A stretch of DNA of 64,000 nucleotides from contig NC_091096.1 of NCBI RefSeq assembly GCF_024713975.1, positions 24,453,458 through 24,517,457 of the forward strand, in the 5' to 3' direction. The DNA comes from Paralichthys olivaceus. Its lineage: Eukaryota > Chordata > Actinopteri > Pleuronectiformes > Paralichthyidae. Positions 45,801 to 59,557 of the stretch are shown one piece after another. Numbering within the stretch: position 1 is the first letter of the stretch; each line of letters starts with the position of its first letter. The notes beneath the pieces were generated by a model. It searched no databases, was not told where the DNA came from, and saw nothing but the letters and a program-made list of their open reading frames with translations. Made by a program: the position numbers and the translations under genes.

Positions 45801-48800
45801 CTTTATTGCTCTCTGTCTGACTTACGTTGTGAATGGGAATTTGCAGCTGGAACTGATGATTCTTTACTACAGCCAGGCCATCCAGCTAGTTTCCATTCTT
45901 TATGAGTTTTGTGAGGTGCATGTGGGCATCTTATTGGCAGGGCTGAATGACTCAGTGCATAAAAATGGGACTGTGTCAAAATAAATCTGCCTTTGGAAAT
46001 TCAGCTGATTCGAAATAGGCAGCCCCTTTTGCATTCTTAGTCCATTGTGATGCTAATGAAGGAACAGTTTTAACACGGGTTCTTTTTTAATACACCTTGT
46101 CGATTGTGCTTAGAATTAAAGGAAACAATTTTAGAGTTTGAAAAACTTACTCTACTTACAGAATCTCTAACATTCAGTCAATTGTGTGTGTAATGTCATG
46201 TTTTGAGAGACTTTCGTAATTTCATGCACTGTGCATGAAGCACTTAATGGTGGCTTACACTGTCTCCCTGTCCTATTTATGAGAGATCGCTATACGACAA
46301 CACATCAAAAGAATTTTTGGTTTCTCAAGAATGTTTGAGTCACCTCTGAAATGAGTTGCACAGCATAACAGTTTTCAGGTCTTAATAGTTTCCACTTTGG
46401 TGAAAATGTGATTTCACGGCCTCTTTCCCACAGGACGGTGTGACCAGCAGCGACCCTGTCCTCATCGCTGCCGAGATTAGCTGCAGTCATGGTCCACTGA
46501 GGCTATTAGCTCTAAAACATCTGGGTCCCCCCTCTGAAACAAACCTGTCAGAATCACTGGTGGAAAATTATACGTGAGGCTTTGACGGCTAAATATGACA
46601 CAGGATGTTTGAACCCACAGTGCTGATACATATTATAATCCTTTAATTATCCTTTATTATAAAGTTTTTACATGGCATATCAACACAGCAAAGTAAGGAT
46701 GGGAGGGAGCATTCATCGTATAACTGGTCAATTGACAAACTAACTAAAGAAGGCAGCCAGTGCTCGTCTAATTTGAGTCATATATAAGTACAATCAACAA
46801 CTGGAATCAAATAACAGATAGTGTTCATAGCTGGTAGTCCTCCTTTTTTGCCGATTTGTCTTTAAGCCCTCTACATTTTCTGTCTGTACAAAGTGCAGAA
46901 GGTTGATTGTCCAAACCCTGGTGCCCACAGGGGGCCACAATAAGTTTGTCCTCGATTTATAATTCTCAGTAATATGAGGAAGATTTCAAAGCAAATTTGC
47001 TTAACTATTCATGCTTTTACATTGATTTTTTATCTGCTGTTTATATAACAATAAACATCTTGAATCTAATGTAACTCAGTGTTGAGGTTGGTCTGAACAC
47101 ACACCTTAAGGGGCGTGATCTTGCATGAACTTGGCCTTTCAGAGCAGTCCATGTATTTTCAAAGGGGTTAGGATCTCATTTATCTCAATTATCAATTATC
47201 CCACTATGGTCATTTTGAGCCCAAATGCATCCATTGCTTAATAAGATGCTTTGATGTTGCCCTTACAAATTCGGACATAATCCTCTTTGTTCCTCCCTAT
47301 TCCTTTGTGCAACAGCCAAACAGCCCTAGAGCATGATGACAAATATTTTTAACTCTATTTACAGTGGGTGTGTTTACAGCGCAGTGAGTCTCTGAAGTAC
47401 TGGTTAGAGCAGTGTATATAGTACAGTGAAGTGTCTCCATCACCATCTGGGCCAGTTATTTCCAAGGAAAGTACTTCAACTGCATTTAGCACAAGTGGAG
47501 TAGTTGGGCAGTGCTTTCCTTGCCCCTGGCCATTAGAGTGCACAGATTCTGGCCATGGGCACTTCTGTGGCCAGGGGAGTGTAAACTACAAGTCTGATCC
47601 CAGTGAATCCTTACAAACCAGCCCCATTATGAAGGTCCGAGAAAGGGCCGAGCAGATGGTGAGGTCCCTCCTGTGGGGGTCTGGGGGTGACCCAAACATG
47701 GATTATCTAAACTTTTCATAAAACAATTCAGTGAACAAAAGAGCAGTGATGTAGCTATGGCTGTAAAAGAACTGAGATGTCATCAAAGGGAGCAATCGAA
47801 CGGTCGAATGTCATGTCATTGTTTTTACAGGGAAAACCCCCAAGATACCATAGATTGATGTTACTCGCAGTCTATGTGGTCAACGGTTATGAAGAATGAC
47901 CTCTGCTGACCTTCACTGATGACCAGAAGGAACTGTTATATCAATGAAGCCCCGCCCACACTGTGCCTTGTCCTAATAGATCCTGACCTGTAATTGCTGT
48001 ATTGTCATAAGTAGTTTAGCATACTGTATCTGGAATTGAGTAATCTAATAAAATAGAAAACCGTAAATAATAATGCTCAAGTCAATATCCAATAACCAAT
48101 ATGTGAGCAAACCATTATAAGGTTCTCTCTCATCTCACCCTGAAGCTGCTTCTGCATGAGCAAGTACCCTGCCTCCTCCTTGTCTCCTGTGATGAGATAC
48201 TTAATGTGGGTTTTTTTCCACTCGAGCGCCTATTGATGAACCTTCTTGCATTCTCTTGAGAGATATCGGTAATTACATGACTCATGGCCTTTGTTGTCAG
48301 CTAGTGGAGTGTAACGGAGCAAGTGTCTCTTAATGAAGTCATCAGCCTTTTATTAGCCAACCGTCCTATAGTGTACAGTGAGACAGGCAGTGCAGGACAG
48401 AGAGATAACAGTAGACACAGTGCTAACTAGTGCTGTAGAAATCTACAGCAGGTCACGTAATCTGTTCCACTGCTTTGTCTTGTCCTTCCTTTTGCTTTTG
48501 ACCAATCAATTATGAATGAGTGCATCAAACTTTTATTACTGCATCATGCATACAGTTATACTGGCACGTTTTACAATATACTTTAACAAGAAGTCTGCAA
48601 ATCAAGACAATCAACAACAATCCAGAACAAAATTCATAAATAATTGACAAAAACTGCTGTAAATTTGATATTTTAATCGTATGATAATAATAGTTGTTGT
48701 TGTTTGAATCCTGCAGCTCTGGAGTCAGAGATACCTGCACAGTGAGCGAGACAGAGATGGAGAGAGCGAGACTATGGGAGGGAGAAAACACATGTAGGTG

Positions 48801-51800
48801 ACATGTAGTGAAATAATTAAATAAATGTGGGGGGGCAGAGAGACAGAGAGAAGGGGAGAAGGGCTCAGTGAATGATGGGAGTTCCCCTAGCAGTCTAAAC
48901 CTATAGCAGCATAACTAAGTGATGGTTCAGGACTCACCTGATCCAGAACTAACTATAGGATTTATCAAAGAGGAATGTTTTAAGTTTAACTTTAAATGCA
49001 GAGATGGTGTCTGCCTCCTGAACCCAGAGTGGGAGCTGGTTCCACAGGAGAGGAGCCTGGTAGCTGAATGCTCTACCTCCTGTTCTACTCTTACTGACTC
49101 TTGGAACCACAAGAGAGCCTTTAGGGAACGAAGTGATCTATTTGGATAGTATGGTTTCATGAGCTCTTTGATATATGAAGGGGCTTGATTGTTAAGGGCG
49201 TTAAATGTGAGGAGCAGGATCTCGAATTCTATTCTGAATTTTACAGGGAGCCAATGTAGAGAAGCTAAGACAAGAGTAATATGATAATCCTAGTTCCTGC
49301 CAGCACTTGTGCTGCTGCATTTTGGATCAACTGAAGACTTCTTATCAGACAAAGTTGTCAAACTTAAACACATTAAAACTGAACAGCCATTGCATTACAA
49401 TCATTGGTACACTTTATGGATGGGCAACATGTATAATACTAAAGGAAGTGAGACTCCATAACTCCCCATTCTGTCTGCTGAGGTTGTCAGACTGATTATG
49501 GAGGAGTGCTGTCCTTCCATTTTGCAACAAAAGATCTAAAGCTTGAAGATAAGTGAGATGTAACATTCTGCATCCTTCAGCTGGACATTTTTAACACTGT
49601 TCATAAATGTTGTGTAATGAATCTGTAATTATAGATTATTTCCATTTATTTCACTCTTACACTCCCCCTTTTCTATTATCCTTTCCATGTCCTCTCCTTT
49701 TCTCCTACTGTACTCGTCTCTCCTCATTCCCTCTCTTCTCCACTCTTATCTTTGTTGTCTTTAATGTCAAATAACTATCTCACCTATAACAATTCCCTGT
49801 TGACGACAGTGGCAGGTAGGTGAGCAGTTATATGGCTGGTAGCTCCCTCATTGATCTGACTAATTATGGTCTGGATCGCTGATCACCTCCCAGCGAGCGG
49901 ATGGAACATGGAGGGCACAGCAGGGTCAAAACTTTAACAAACCTCCTCCATCAGCCAGGGTTAGGTGCAGAGGCTGCACTCACATTACAGCCTGTAAAAC
50001 ATAAAGCCACAGACTTTATGATGACACTGCCTCACTTCTTACTTTTTTTTTTTAAATGTCTGCTGTATCAGTTGCCATAATATGCTGCTTAGATGAAATA
50101 TTTGCAATAATATTTTCTCTTTATTATTTAATAAGTCCATCATTAGTTGGGTTTCCATCAATTTCATCCATGACTTATGCAAATAAGGGGGTTGGTTCAT
50201 TGAGAAACCTTTAAGTGATTTTTTTTTATCCCACTTTAAATGTAAAATGCCCATAAGATAGCTGGATGAAAGCAGATCTAGTGATTTCTGGTGTGTGTTC
50301 CTGTCCACTTGTTTTCATGCACAGATGAAAATGGCGGCAGACAAAAACATCATATGTGGACCAGTGAGAAGGCTGCAATGAAATAATACAAAAGTGGAAA
50401 TTGTCTGCCCTCCGTCACTAGGCTTTCCATTGCATATATACATTCATGGTTTTCCATCACTCGAGGTCTGGTTGTGCTCTTTTCCTCTGCAGTAGGATAA
50501 TGCCTAAATAATTAGCATCACAAACTGTTTCAATGAAACAAGTCTGTATACTAACCCGCAACTTCTCCATAATAGTAGTGGATAGAAAAGTGAAAACTGA
50601 GCAATACTCAATACTACAAATGGATGGAAACTCAAAGAAAGCATCAAGTCAAATATAGATTGCTTTGCACATTTCAGTGGTGCGTTTAAAAGCAGCAGTG
50701 TGATGGATGGAGTCTCCTGATCCTTGAAATGGTTTTTCTTGAATCTCTGTACATTACATTTAGCTAAGTCAAGCAGCAGTGCACAGTTTAATACAACTGT
50801 GGTAATAAGTGATATATGCTCAATATTAAAACATTAAAACCAAAGGGATATGCTCCCCATGTTTATGAATTGCAAATGAACATGCATTGTGCAGCGCTCT
50901 ATGACCTTGATAGCAGCATTACGTACAGCCACTATATACACCACTAGTACCCTGATGGATACCCTACTCTGCAAAGCCAACAGAATTATGCACATATCTT
51001 TGTCATTGCTTTTTGATATTAAGTTGCACTAATCAAAAAATGTATATCAACAAGGGGTCACATGACTTCAGGTAATGTGTAAGGAGCTACCTATGGTGAC
51101 ACTTCCAGCTGCAGCAGCTGCAGCAGCAGGTGAATGTTTTGATAAACCCAGTTTACTACAGCTGTTCTTTTAGAGAGTGAACATAGAGGAACATTTAGCA
51201 GCTAAAGAGCCAGACAGTTTTCTTCAGAGTCACTATAAAAGGTTAATGACTGTCAGTTGTCATAAACTAGTACAGTGGTAAAATCCTTGTGCTCTTCACC
51301 ATTAGGGTTATGCACAATTTGTTGTTTTTTTAGTTCCCCTGGTCCTGCTGGGTTAATCACAGAAAGAGCTGGCAATCTACCTCTGAATTATCGAGTCATG
51401 CTGATCTTATTTCTGTTTCAGCCTGATAAAGATTGCATAAGGCAGAACGTTTTCAGGACTAAAACAGGTCAAAATAAAAAAGAAGAGTGGATATGATGGG
51501 GTGGTTATTAAGCAGTTTCTCATTTTACACTTGTTTTGCTTCCATCAGATAAGCAAATGAACATTCCTGCTGCCTAAACAGCTTCTGCCAATCGTTTACT
51601 CATCTTAAGTTTGCAATGTGTTTAGCAAGAAGCATTGTTGTTGTGGAGCTCGGGCATTAAGCCAAATCCACTTCTTTTTAATGTCAGGATCCCTGACGAC
51701 GCAACAGCAGCAGGAAACAGACAGAGAGTAGGAAAAGAGGATAAGTGTCAGACTAGATGCTTGAAGTGTCAACCAGTCATTTTCTTGTTTTTAAAGACTT

Positions 51801-54800
51801 CAAATCGATGAAGAAGAGAATGGTGAGTCAGATAAAGTTAGGGGAGAAGATAAGGAAATGTTGAAAGATTAGAAATTGTCAGAGAGTAAGAGTACTGAGG
51901 AAGAGAAGAAGGTGAACATAGGAGGGAAGCAGGAGCACAAGAGCACACTGGAGAGGGTACAGGGAAAGGAGCTGAGCGATGTCGGTGTGGGAGTGGAGCT
52001 CTGAGCAGTGGCCTGATTGGTTGAAGAACCTTAAAGAGGTCACAAGAGAGTCAGCACCACTACTGAATCACAGGGACATCCTGTCATAGACTGTATAATG
52101 CACAAACATAATATTTTACAGAAGGACTTGAACTTATGACTCATGAAGAGCAGATTATCACCATGTTAGCTTGACCATGCCCCCTGCACAAAGTCCATCT
52201 ATCCACCCATCCATCATCTATACTGCTGGTCCTGTCATGAGGGAGCTAGAGCTAACTACAGCCGGTGGGTGAGAGGTTGGGTACAGAGACAAACAACAAT
52301 CCATGCTCACATTCACACACCTATGCAGGTCAATTCAGAGTCTTCAATTAACCTGCATATTTTTAGACTTCCCCCACAGACAGGCCCTAGCAAGCTGTTA
52401 TGTTTAAACCCGGGACCTTTCTACCTGTCTAACCACTACATAGTTCCCGTTCTAAACCTGCTTGTTTGGAATGGGCTGTTTGCTTGGACTGTGGTGATGC
52501 TGGTTGCAGCTTCCTTTCTGAAACTGTAAAACAGACCTGCAGTCATTGAGCCACAGCAAATAAATGCTGGAAGCTGCAATCAGTTCACAGAACCCACCGA
52601 CTGAAGAATTAATTGTCGATGTTGTGAATGAGCCCATTCTCGTGAACGCTCTGATGTCCTGATCGACAATGTCACTTAAATTGATGAGTGCTGCTGCTGC
52701 AGAGCGCTGGTTGTCTGTTTAACAGGTCCGAATTGCACCTAATTTGACTTTGCACTTTCTTGGGCCCTCAGGAATACAGCTCTGAAACAGATACGATGAA
52801 TGGTTCTTGATTCGTGCGTTCCACATATTGACAGACAAACCTGGAATTATTACATAGATTGCATCTCTGTGCTGTATGAATTCGAAAAATTTGCCACACA
52901 TTCACCTATTCACTGCTTTTCCGATATTTCAAAGTACACACATAGACCAAATGACACCTGAGGCATCTGTTGAAATAATAACTTGTACTGTATGCACAAA
53001 ATGTTTTACTCACAGACACACACTCCAGAAAACATTAAGAAAGCACAAGCACTCAAACTAGCACAGAACACTTTTATTCTGTGTCTGCTGTCTTACTGAG
53101 GCTCTTCTGTTTGCTCTTCCAGCTCGGTAACTTTCACCACTGAGCCATTAGATGTGAATGTTTCCCCAGGCATCTATACACTCCACCGCTCATATGTGCC
53201 TCATATATAGAGCCATCCCACTCCTTCACACAGTGAAGGAAGGAGGAGAAGCGTGGCACATGACCAACCCATATAGCATAAAAACCTCTAGTTCCTGGAT
53301 CATCTGTCTCCTCTCTGTCCTCCCTCCACTTCTTATTGTATTAGTCTTTGCTTTGCTTATTATTCCTCCCTCCTTCATCCCACTTCCCACTCCACCCTTC
53401 TATTTTAGTCCTATAAACACATCTCCCTCTTGTCATAGTGTGTTTTCTTCTCCCTGCTCATGTCACATGCTGACAACATGCAGCAGAGAAAAAAACATAC
53501 TTCAGAAGCACTGAGCAGATATGCTGGCACAGCAGCAGCAGGATGACGTACGGCTGGATGGTGGTCAGCAGGGTTCAGCTGTGATTGTGTTAAAACCCAC
53601 AAACATTGAAGAGTTGTGTGGTCTGTGTTTCTGAGTATTTGTGGGTAAAAAAAAAACAATCTAGAAATAGAAACTAAGCTGACCAAAGCCAGTTAATCCC
53701 TGTTTTAAACCTCATCACTGGTGACAGAATCTCTTAAAAACTGGCACTTTCCTTTGGACTCCAGAATGAATTTATTAGAATTTATTCACCATTACTTTAG
53801 CGTTCATAGTAATTACAAGTCACATTAATAGCTTTTATTAAATTCCATCATAGTCTTTACTACATAAGGTTCTGGATGGGACTGAGACTGGTTGGCAGGA
53901 GCTGCAGTAGGATACAGGCTCTGCTATTACACACTGGCATGACATGCTGAAACACAAAGGGGAGACATCATCAGTGTTTATTAGTTCCAGTTATGCTGTG
54001 TCAGTTTTCAGTCAAATTATGTAGTCAACCTAATTCCACTGGGTACAAATGTTGGAAGTATTCTGTCAAAATAAGTGGGATCAGATGGTAAATAATTAAG
54101 TCATGTTTTTGTATGAGGAGGCTTAGAAATCTTAGAGCCTGTGTCTCCACACGTCTAACTTAATCTAATGGTCTAGTGCTTTTGCTAAACTGAGACTTAT
54201 GTAGATTCCCCATAAATTTGAAATATATAATATTAATATATTGCCGTTAATGTAATTTTTTTTGTGGTAGACAATTACTGCATTTTAGAGCATGGGAAAT
54301 CCTGTGACACAAGATTTATTCCTTAAGGTGGGCCTACACAAGTCCACTCCATCTGCTTGGGACACTGCGACGATTTGTCCTCTGTGAACTGAGACACGTT
54401 TCGACATCCCCCCACCTCTCAGCATAGTCTATGGAATTTTTATTGGTAGGGGTTCACAGAGTCAAGCAGATTTATCAGAGATGATTGCATTTTCTTTCTT
54501 GTGCCCTCCCTCCTCCGCCTCTCCTGTCATCCAAGCTGGGAGGGGAGTTTATCGTGGGGAGAGCTGCTGCACGTGCCGTCTCATATTTAATTAGAGTGCC
54601 ATTGCAGGAAGGCATATAGGCTACAGCAAAAACACAGCAATTGCATTCCACTGCAGACCCCCTGAGATTTAGCCCTGCGTGCATGTTGAGAGCATATTGT
54701 GTGTGTTGTGTTTATTTCTGCATGCTGTTCAGCATGCGTGCTCTGAGGATGTGGGAGTCTGTCTGTGTGTGCAGATGGCAGGACTGCCAAGTTGTAGTGA

Positions 54801-57800
54801 GTGGGATGAAAGTGATTGTAGGCTTTACTGTTTCTAGGTGTGTGTGTGTGTGTTTGTGTGTGTGTTTGTGTGTGTGTGTGTGTCTGGCCTCTATCTATTA
54901 TGATGTTTATTGTAAAAATGTGGGTGTTTCATGTGGAGAAATGTGTATCTGACTATGTAACAAACTATTTCACACCTAATGTACTGTTAGCATTTGAGAT
55001 GTCTTTTTACAGTATTCAGCTTATGGAAGGACCCAATGTGCCGTTACATTTGTATTTCACTCAAAGTGTTGGAAAGAAAGCCTAGAAAACTAGGCCAACC
55101 AGCTGCCGCTCAGACCGGAGAAGCACTGTGGTGACAAAGTATGTCCATTGTAAAAATCTAAAAGCACCAGCACAAGATAAACTAAGCAGAGATAAGATAA
55201 GATAATAGTTTACCAGTACCACTAAATTATAACCTACAAAAGGGAAGAGTGAAAAACAAACTCTGCAAAGTAATAAATTAAGTAAAGATGCAGTACAAAT
55301 ACAGGAAAAATATAGATGAAATAGAAAATAGTAGTATTGCACATACATGGATTGAAATCTGCTTGAGATACAGAAATGACATTTGGTAAACTGGCAGCAG
55401 ACCTGACCTAATTCCAGATTAAATGGTAAGTACATACATTTACTGAAACAAATTATACTAGATGTCACTACATTATATCACATTAAATTCTATGCTGTAA
55501 AAGTCTCCTAAGGGGTCTTAAAATTTAGTGAGGATGTTGCTAAGGTGGCAGATGTGTTTGGAGTTGAAAGAATGTAACAAAACTTCCTGCCTACACTAAT
55601 ATTGCACCAATGAAAATGCCAGTTTGAGTATCAGTCCAATCAGTCACTGTCAGATGGAATCAGAAATTCAACTCCCATGGTAATAAGCTAATTCCACGAA
55701 ATGTCAATGTCATGTGTCAAAACATCAGTTGTTGTTCTGAATACACATTCATTGAAAGGTTCAAATGTTCACAATAATGTATGAGTTGACTCCGTTAAAA
55801 ACCTGTGTAAAAGTCCAGATATCCCACATGCAACATGCAGTGTAAAGCTTACAATGACACTGATTGATCCCATTATGTGCTGAGAAGTGTTTGGTCTTTA
55901 ATTGGAGTGAGGCGTTAAGGTCTAGATGCTTCAAGGGCTTGGACTACTGTGCATGAGCTAATGGCAGTCATTCAAAGCTGCTCCCTCTCAGAGGTGCGAC
56001 GTGGAGCATTTTTTAATGCAACACAACACTTACAATTGCAGATGCGGCTTTTTTTAATAGTTGCGTCCTGTTTCCACTTTCCACCAATGCTGAAAATAAA
56101 TGAACGTACAAAACAATCTGTGTTGTTCATACAAAAAATGATCATTTTCGTTTCTGATGTTCAGCTAAAGCGTGATGTCAGCAATGATGAGAGAGAAATC
56201 TGAGGAGAATTACATGTAAGAGAGGACATTATGTGTCAGAACCTAGACACAGTCTGTCACTTAGGTGCTCTTCACACCAAGCAAGATTTCATTGCATTCC
56301 TGATTATGTGTCTGCATTTATTTCCTGGGTTTATGGCTGGCACATGCAATGTCACAGTCCCCTATGGGGGCTATCAGCTGCGCAGGGGGAGGCAAGCTGT
56401 AGCTCCCAAGCTGTTTCTCAGTCCTTCAGTCACTGTATAAGAACACCATGCTGCCCTGGAGAGAGTCGGCTGTTATAAAGTATAGATTCAGGATGCTAAC
56501 AGTAAAATAGCTTCTTACAGACTGGTGTCCATCTATTTGGCTGGTAGCACATACAGACAGTCAGTCATGACGAGGCCTCACAGATAAAAAGCTCAGACAT
56601 CTTGCTCAGAGATTCTTTAAACCATGACTCTGTGTGAGTCACTTCTGTGTTTCACAATAGCGGTTGAGGCTGAACTGCTTCTCTTTTTGTGTCTCAACAG
56701 AGCAGCCAGAGCATTCGGAGAATACCTGTCCAATACTAACACAGAGAACCGCAACGGAGCAGGTAGGTGACACAAACACACACAATGGAAATAAAGTCTT
56801 AATCTAGCAAATAACCCAGGCACTGTATGGTGTAGACTTACATCAGCCAGTACAACAACATTCCTATGACTTCAGTTTAATACTGGCTTTACTCCTTTGA
56901 AAACAGAACCCTATCCAAAATATGAAATCTTCAATTTCACTGAATCCCAGGAAAAAGTTATCTTTCTACTCAGTTTTTGTCAATATCACTCTCACAAGTA
57001 TGTCCTTTACTTGTTTATCCAAAGCACAGACAGCACAAAAAAGAACATTCCCATGAGCAAACACTTATTTACAAGCCTGCAGCACTGCAGCCGCTTTCTC
57101 TTCGTGAGAGGCAGCATCCATCCTCCAAGACCCTACATGATGACAGGGCCTTTGTCTCTGTTGAAGCCCTTAATGTTCTGTTCCTGCTTTTCCATTTCAA
57201 ATCTTTCATCATTCCTCCTGTTGCTCTGTTCTATCACTCATCCACCCCTCTGCTTTTTCCTTCTCATCTTCCTGAGAACCCAAATAATCTCTCTGTTTCA
57301 TTTTCTTTTGACATTTGAGGCATTTATGTGATACACATTTCCTAAAGCTGTATACATTACAGACAACAAATGTATCTTTCGCCTTTTTGCTTTCTTATTA
57401 TTCCTTCTACATCCAGATCATCTATTATCTGACACCTTCCCTGGCCAGGACTGTGACTCTCCAGACGTTAGCCGCTTGCATAACAACAATCTGCCACACC
57501 AGAGCCGCTGTTTGCCTGTAGCAAAACCAAGCCAATCCAGCCAATCAAATCCCAGTGCTCCTCCCAACTCTCAGCCTCTAGCCAACAGCCTCCAGGCCCC
57601 AGCACCTTTGGGACCCTCCAAACGTCGACTCTCTGTTGAGCGCAGCCTCTCTGCAGAGGACCCACCGGTGGCCAGAGGCGCAGAGGGGAGTGTGACGGTC
57701 AAGCCAGCCAGAGTTTACACGATCACTAGGGAAGGAGGGATGACCCTAGGCGGCCGTGGCAGTGAGGAGAGTCTGGAGCTGGAGGTGCTGAAGAGCTCCA

Positions 57801-59524
57801 GGGAGCAGCCTCTATCCCAGACTCCTACCACTGCCAACCACAACTCATCCTGCACCATCCAACCCTCCTCCTCAGCTGCCCGCGGTAGCCATCATCGCAG
57901 TAGCCACCACCGCAGCAACCATCACCATGCCAACCAGCATCACGGAGGTCCGCCGTCATCATCTCAGCCACTGCAGAGCTCGGGGAACTCCAACAACATC
58001 CGAGACTGGGGGATGAGACGAGGGGGGTCACGGGACGACTACACCCCAGACTGCGTGGCCTGCATTCGGGCTCCATGTCAAAGTCAGCGCTCCCTTGACC
58101 TGGATACTTCACCAAGGGATGGAGAGAAGCACCGCAAGAAACTGGAGAGGATGTACAGCGAGGAAAGACCACCAAGTGATGACAGGGGTAAAGAAAGAGG
58201 GATGGGGAACAGGGGTGGGGAAGGGAACTGTTGATATAGTCTACATCTGTCATGTGAACAGCTTTGTGGTTCATCACCTCGAGAAATGTCTATACCCTAG
58301 AGCTAACAGAACAGCAAAACAAGGAGGAGGTTTCTCCTTTCAACACTATCTTGCCAACCTGCATTCCCCAGCCTCCTCTGCTAATTGTAAGGCCTGTGTT
58401 TGAATGCTCTGCTCATTACCACACCCTCCTTTTGTTTTGTGTTTACAGAGGACACTCCTAATAGCTGGTTCCCTAAAGAGAATATGTTCAGCTTTCAGAC
58501 AGCCACCACCACCATGCAGGCGTGAGTATCATGGAAATCCACCCTCACTCCCACTCTGCGCATTACTGTATCTGAAACCATCACCTTGTTCAGCCTTGTT
58601 ACTCAAATGACTGATAGAAGAAGCCAGTGCAACTTGTTATAGATAGTGTTGGACATAATCCCGCTCTATTTCTCCTTTTAGGTTGCTCCCTGACGTCAGT
58701 CAATTTGGTTGAACAGATTTTCACCAAATTGAAATCTAGTTTTACATGCATTTATATATATTGTACAAGAAACCACATGAAATGGATTAACTTAAAATGC
58801 ATATTTAGTATAATAAAAAACAAAACCTCTTTATGAAAAATCACAGTCGTGAGTATTCCTGCACTACACTGCAATGATGAAAACAATAGATGTGGAATGA
58901 ACTTCTCATTTTCATTCTGAAAGGAACGTAAAACTCAATTCAAACTCAACTTTTGCATTTGAAATGGAATCCTGATCCTGATTCTAACTTATTGGAAAAT
59001 ACATTTTCATGGGGATTATATTTAGGTCTGTTTAAAAATTGCTTCATGTTGTGGGGGGATGCCCCTGATGATGAAAACTGTCACAATATCAGTTTTCAGA
59101 ATATAGGCACACTGTCAATTTAAAAAATGTAATCCGGCTTTTGTTTAGTCAATTGAACTTTGTCTTTATTTTACCTATAATTATACGTTTTCAATTAAAA
59201 ATCGGTAACAATTTACATCATACTATACACACATAATAAGCATACACATTTGCCCATCACATACAAATAAAAAATTTGATCAGTAAATTCATTGAATTAT
59301 GGTTCATTGGTTAAAATGCCTGTGACCAGGGCTTTACTGTGGGTTTTTCACATTAAAAAGTTTAACTGTGTGCTGACCTAAACAGTTCACATGCTTCACC
59401 AGCACCCTCACACGTGCCTTCCAGTCTGTGTAACTAATTATTATCTACCACCCAGATGTTTTAATTATGACCCTCAGACAGTCAAAGCTCACCCACTACA
59501 ATTTTTCCAATCATCTCTCCCACG

Positions 59525-59557
<33 letters not shown>

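Larger units (their letters stand above)
42854..56700 (+). other. nsmf: nsmf intron 1 (13.8 kb)
   Basis: GTGAGT donor and TCAACAG acceptor. The intron holds repeats listed separately, a TG microsatellite and no nested gene that I can support. Long first introns in neuronal genes often carry enhancers, but no specific element is proven here. Confidence 0.85.

Noticed and set aside
48919..49149. Pair of opposed open frames on both strands
   Set aside because: They fall in the abundant fish repeat at 48800-49335.
55082..55468. 128-codon minus-strand frame, Cys/Leu/Phe-rich
   Set aside because: The plus strand is an A-rich retroelement-like tail; reading its complement gives hydrophobic nonsense.
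56897..57331. 144-codon plus-strand frame just before nsmf exon 3
   Set aside because: It lies inside nsmf intron 2 and has no homology; exon 2 and exon 3 splice in frame without it.
57825..58277. 150-codon minus-strand frame over nsmf exon 3
   Set aside because: Shadow of the coding strand.
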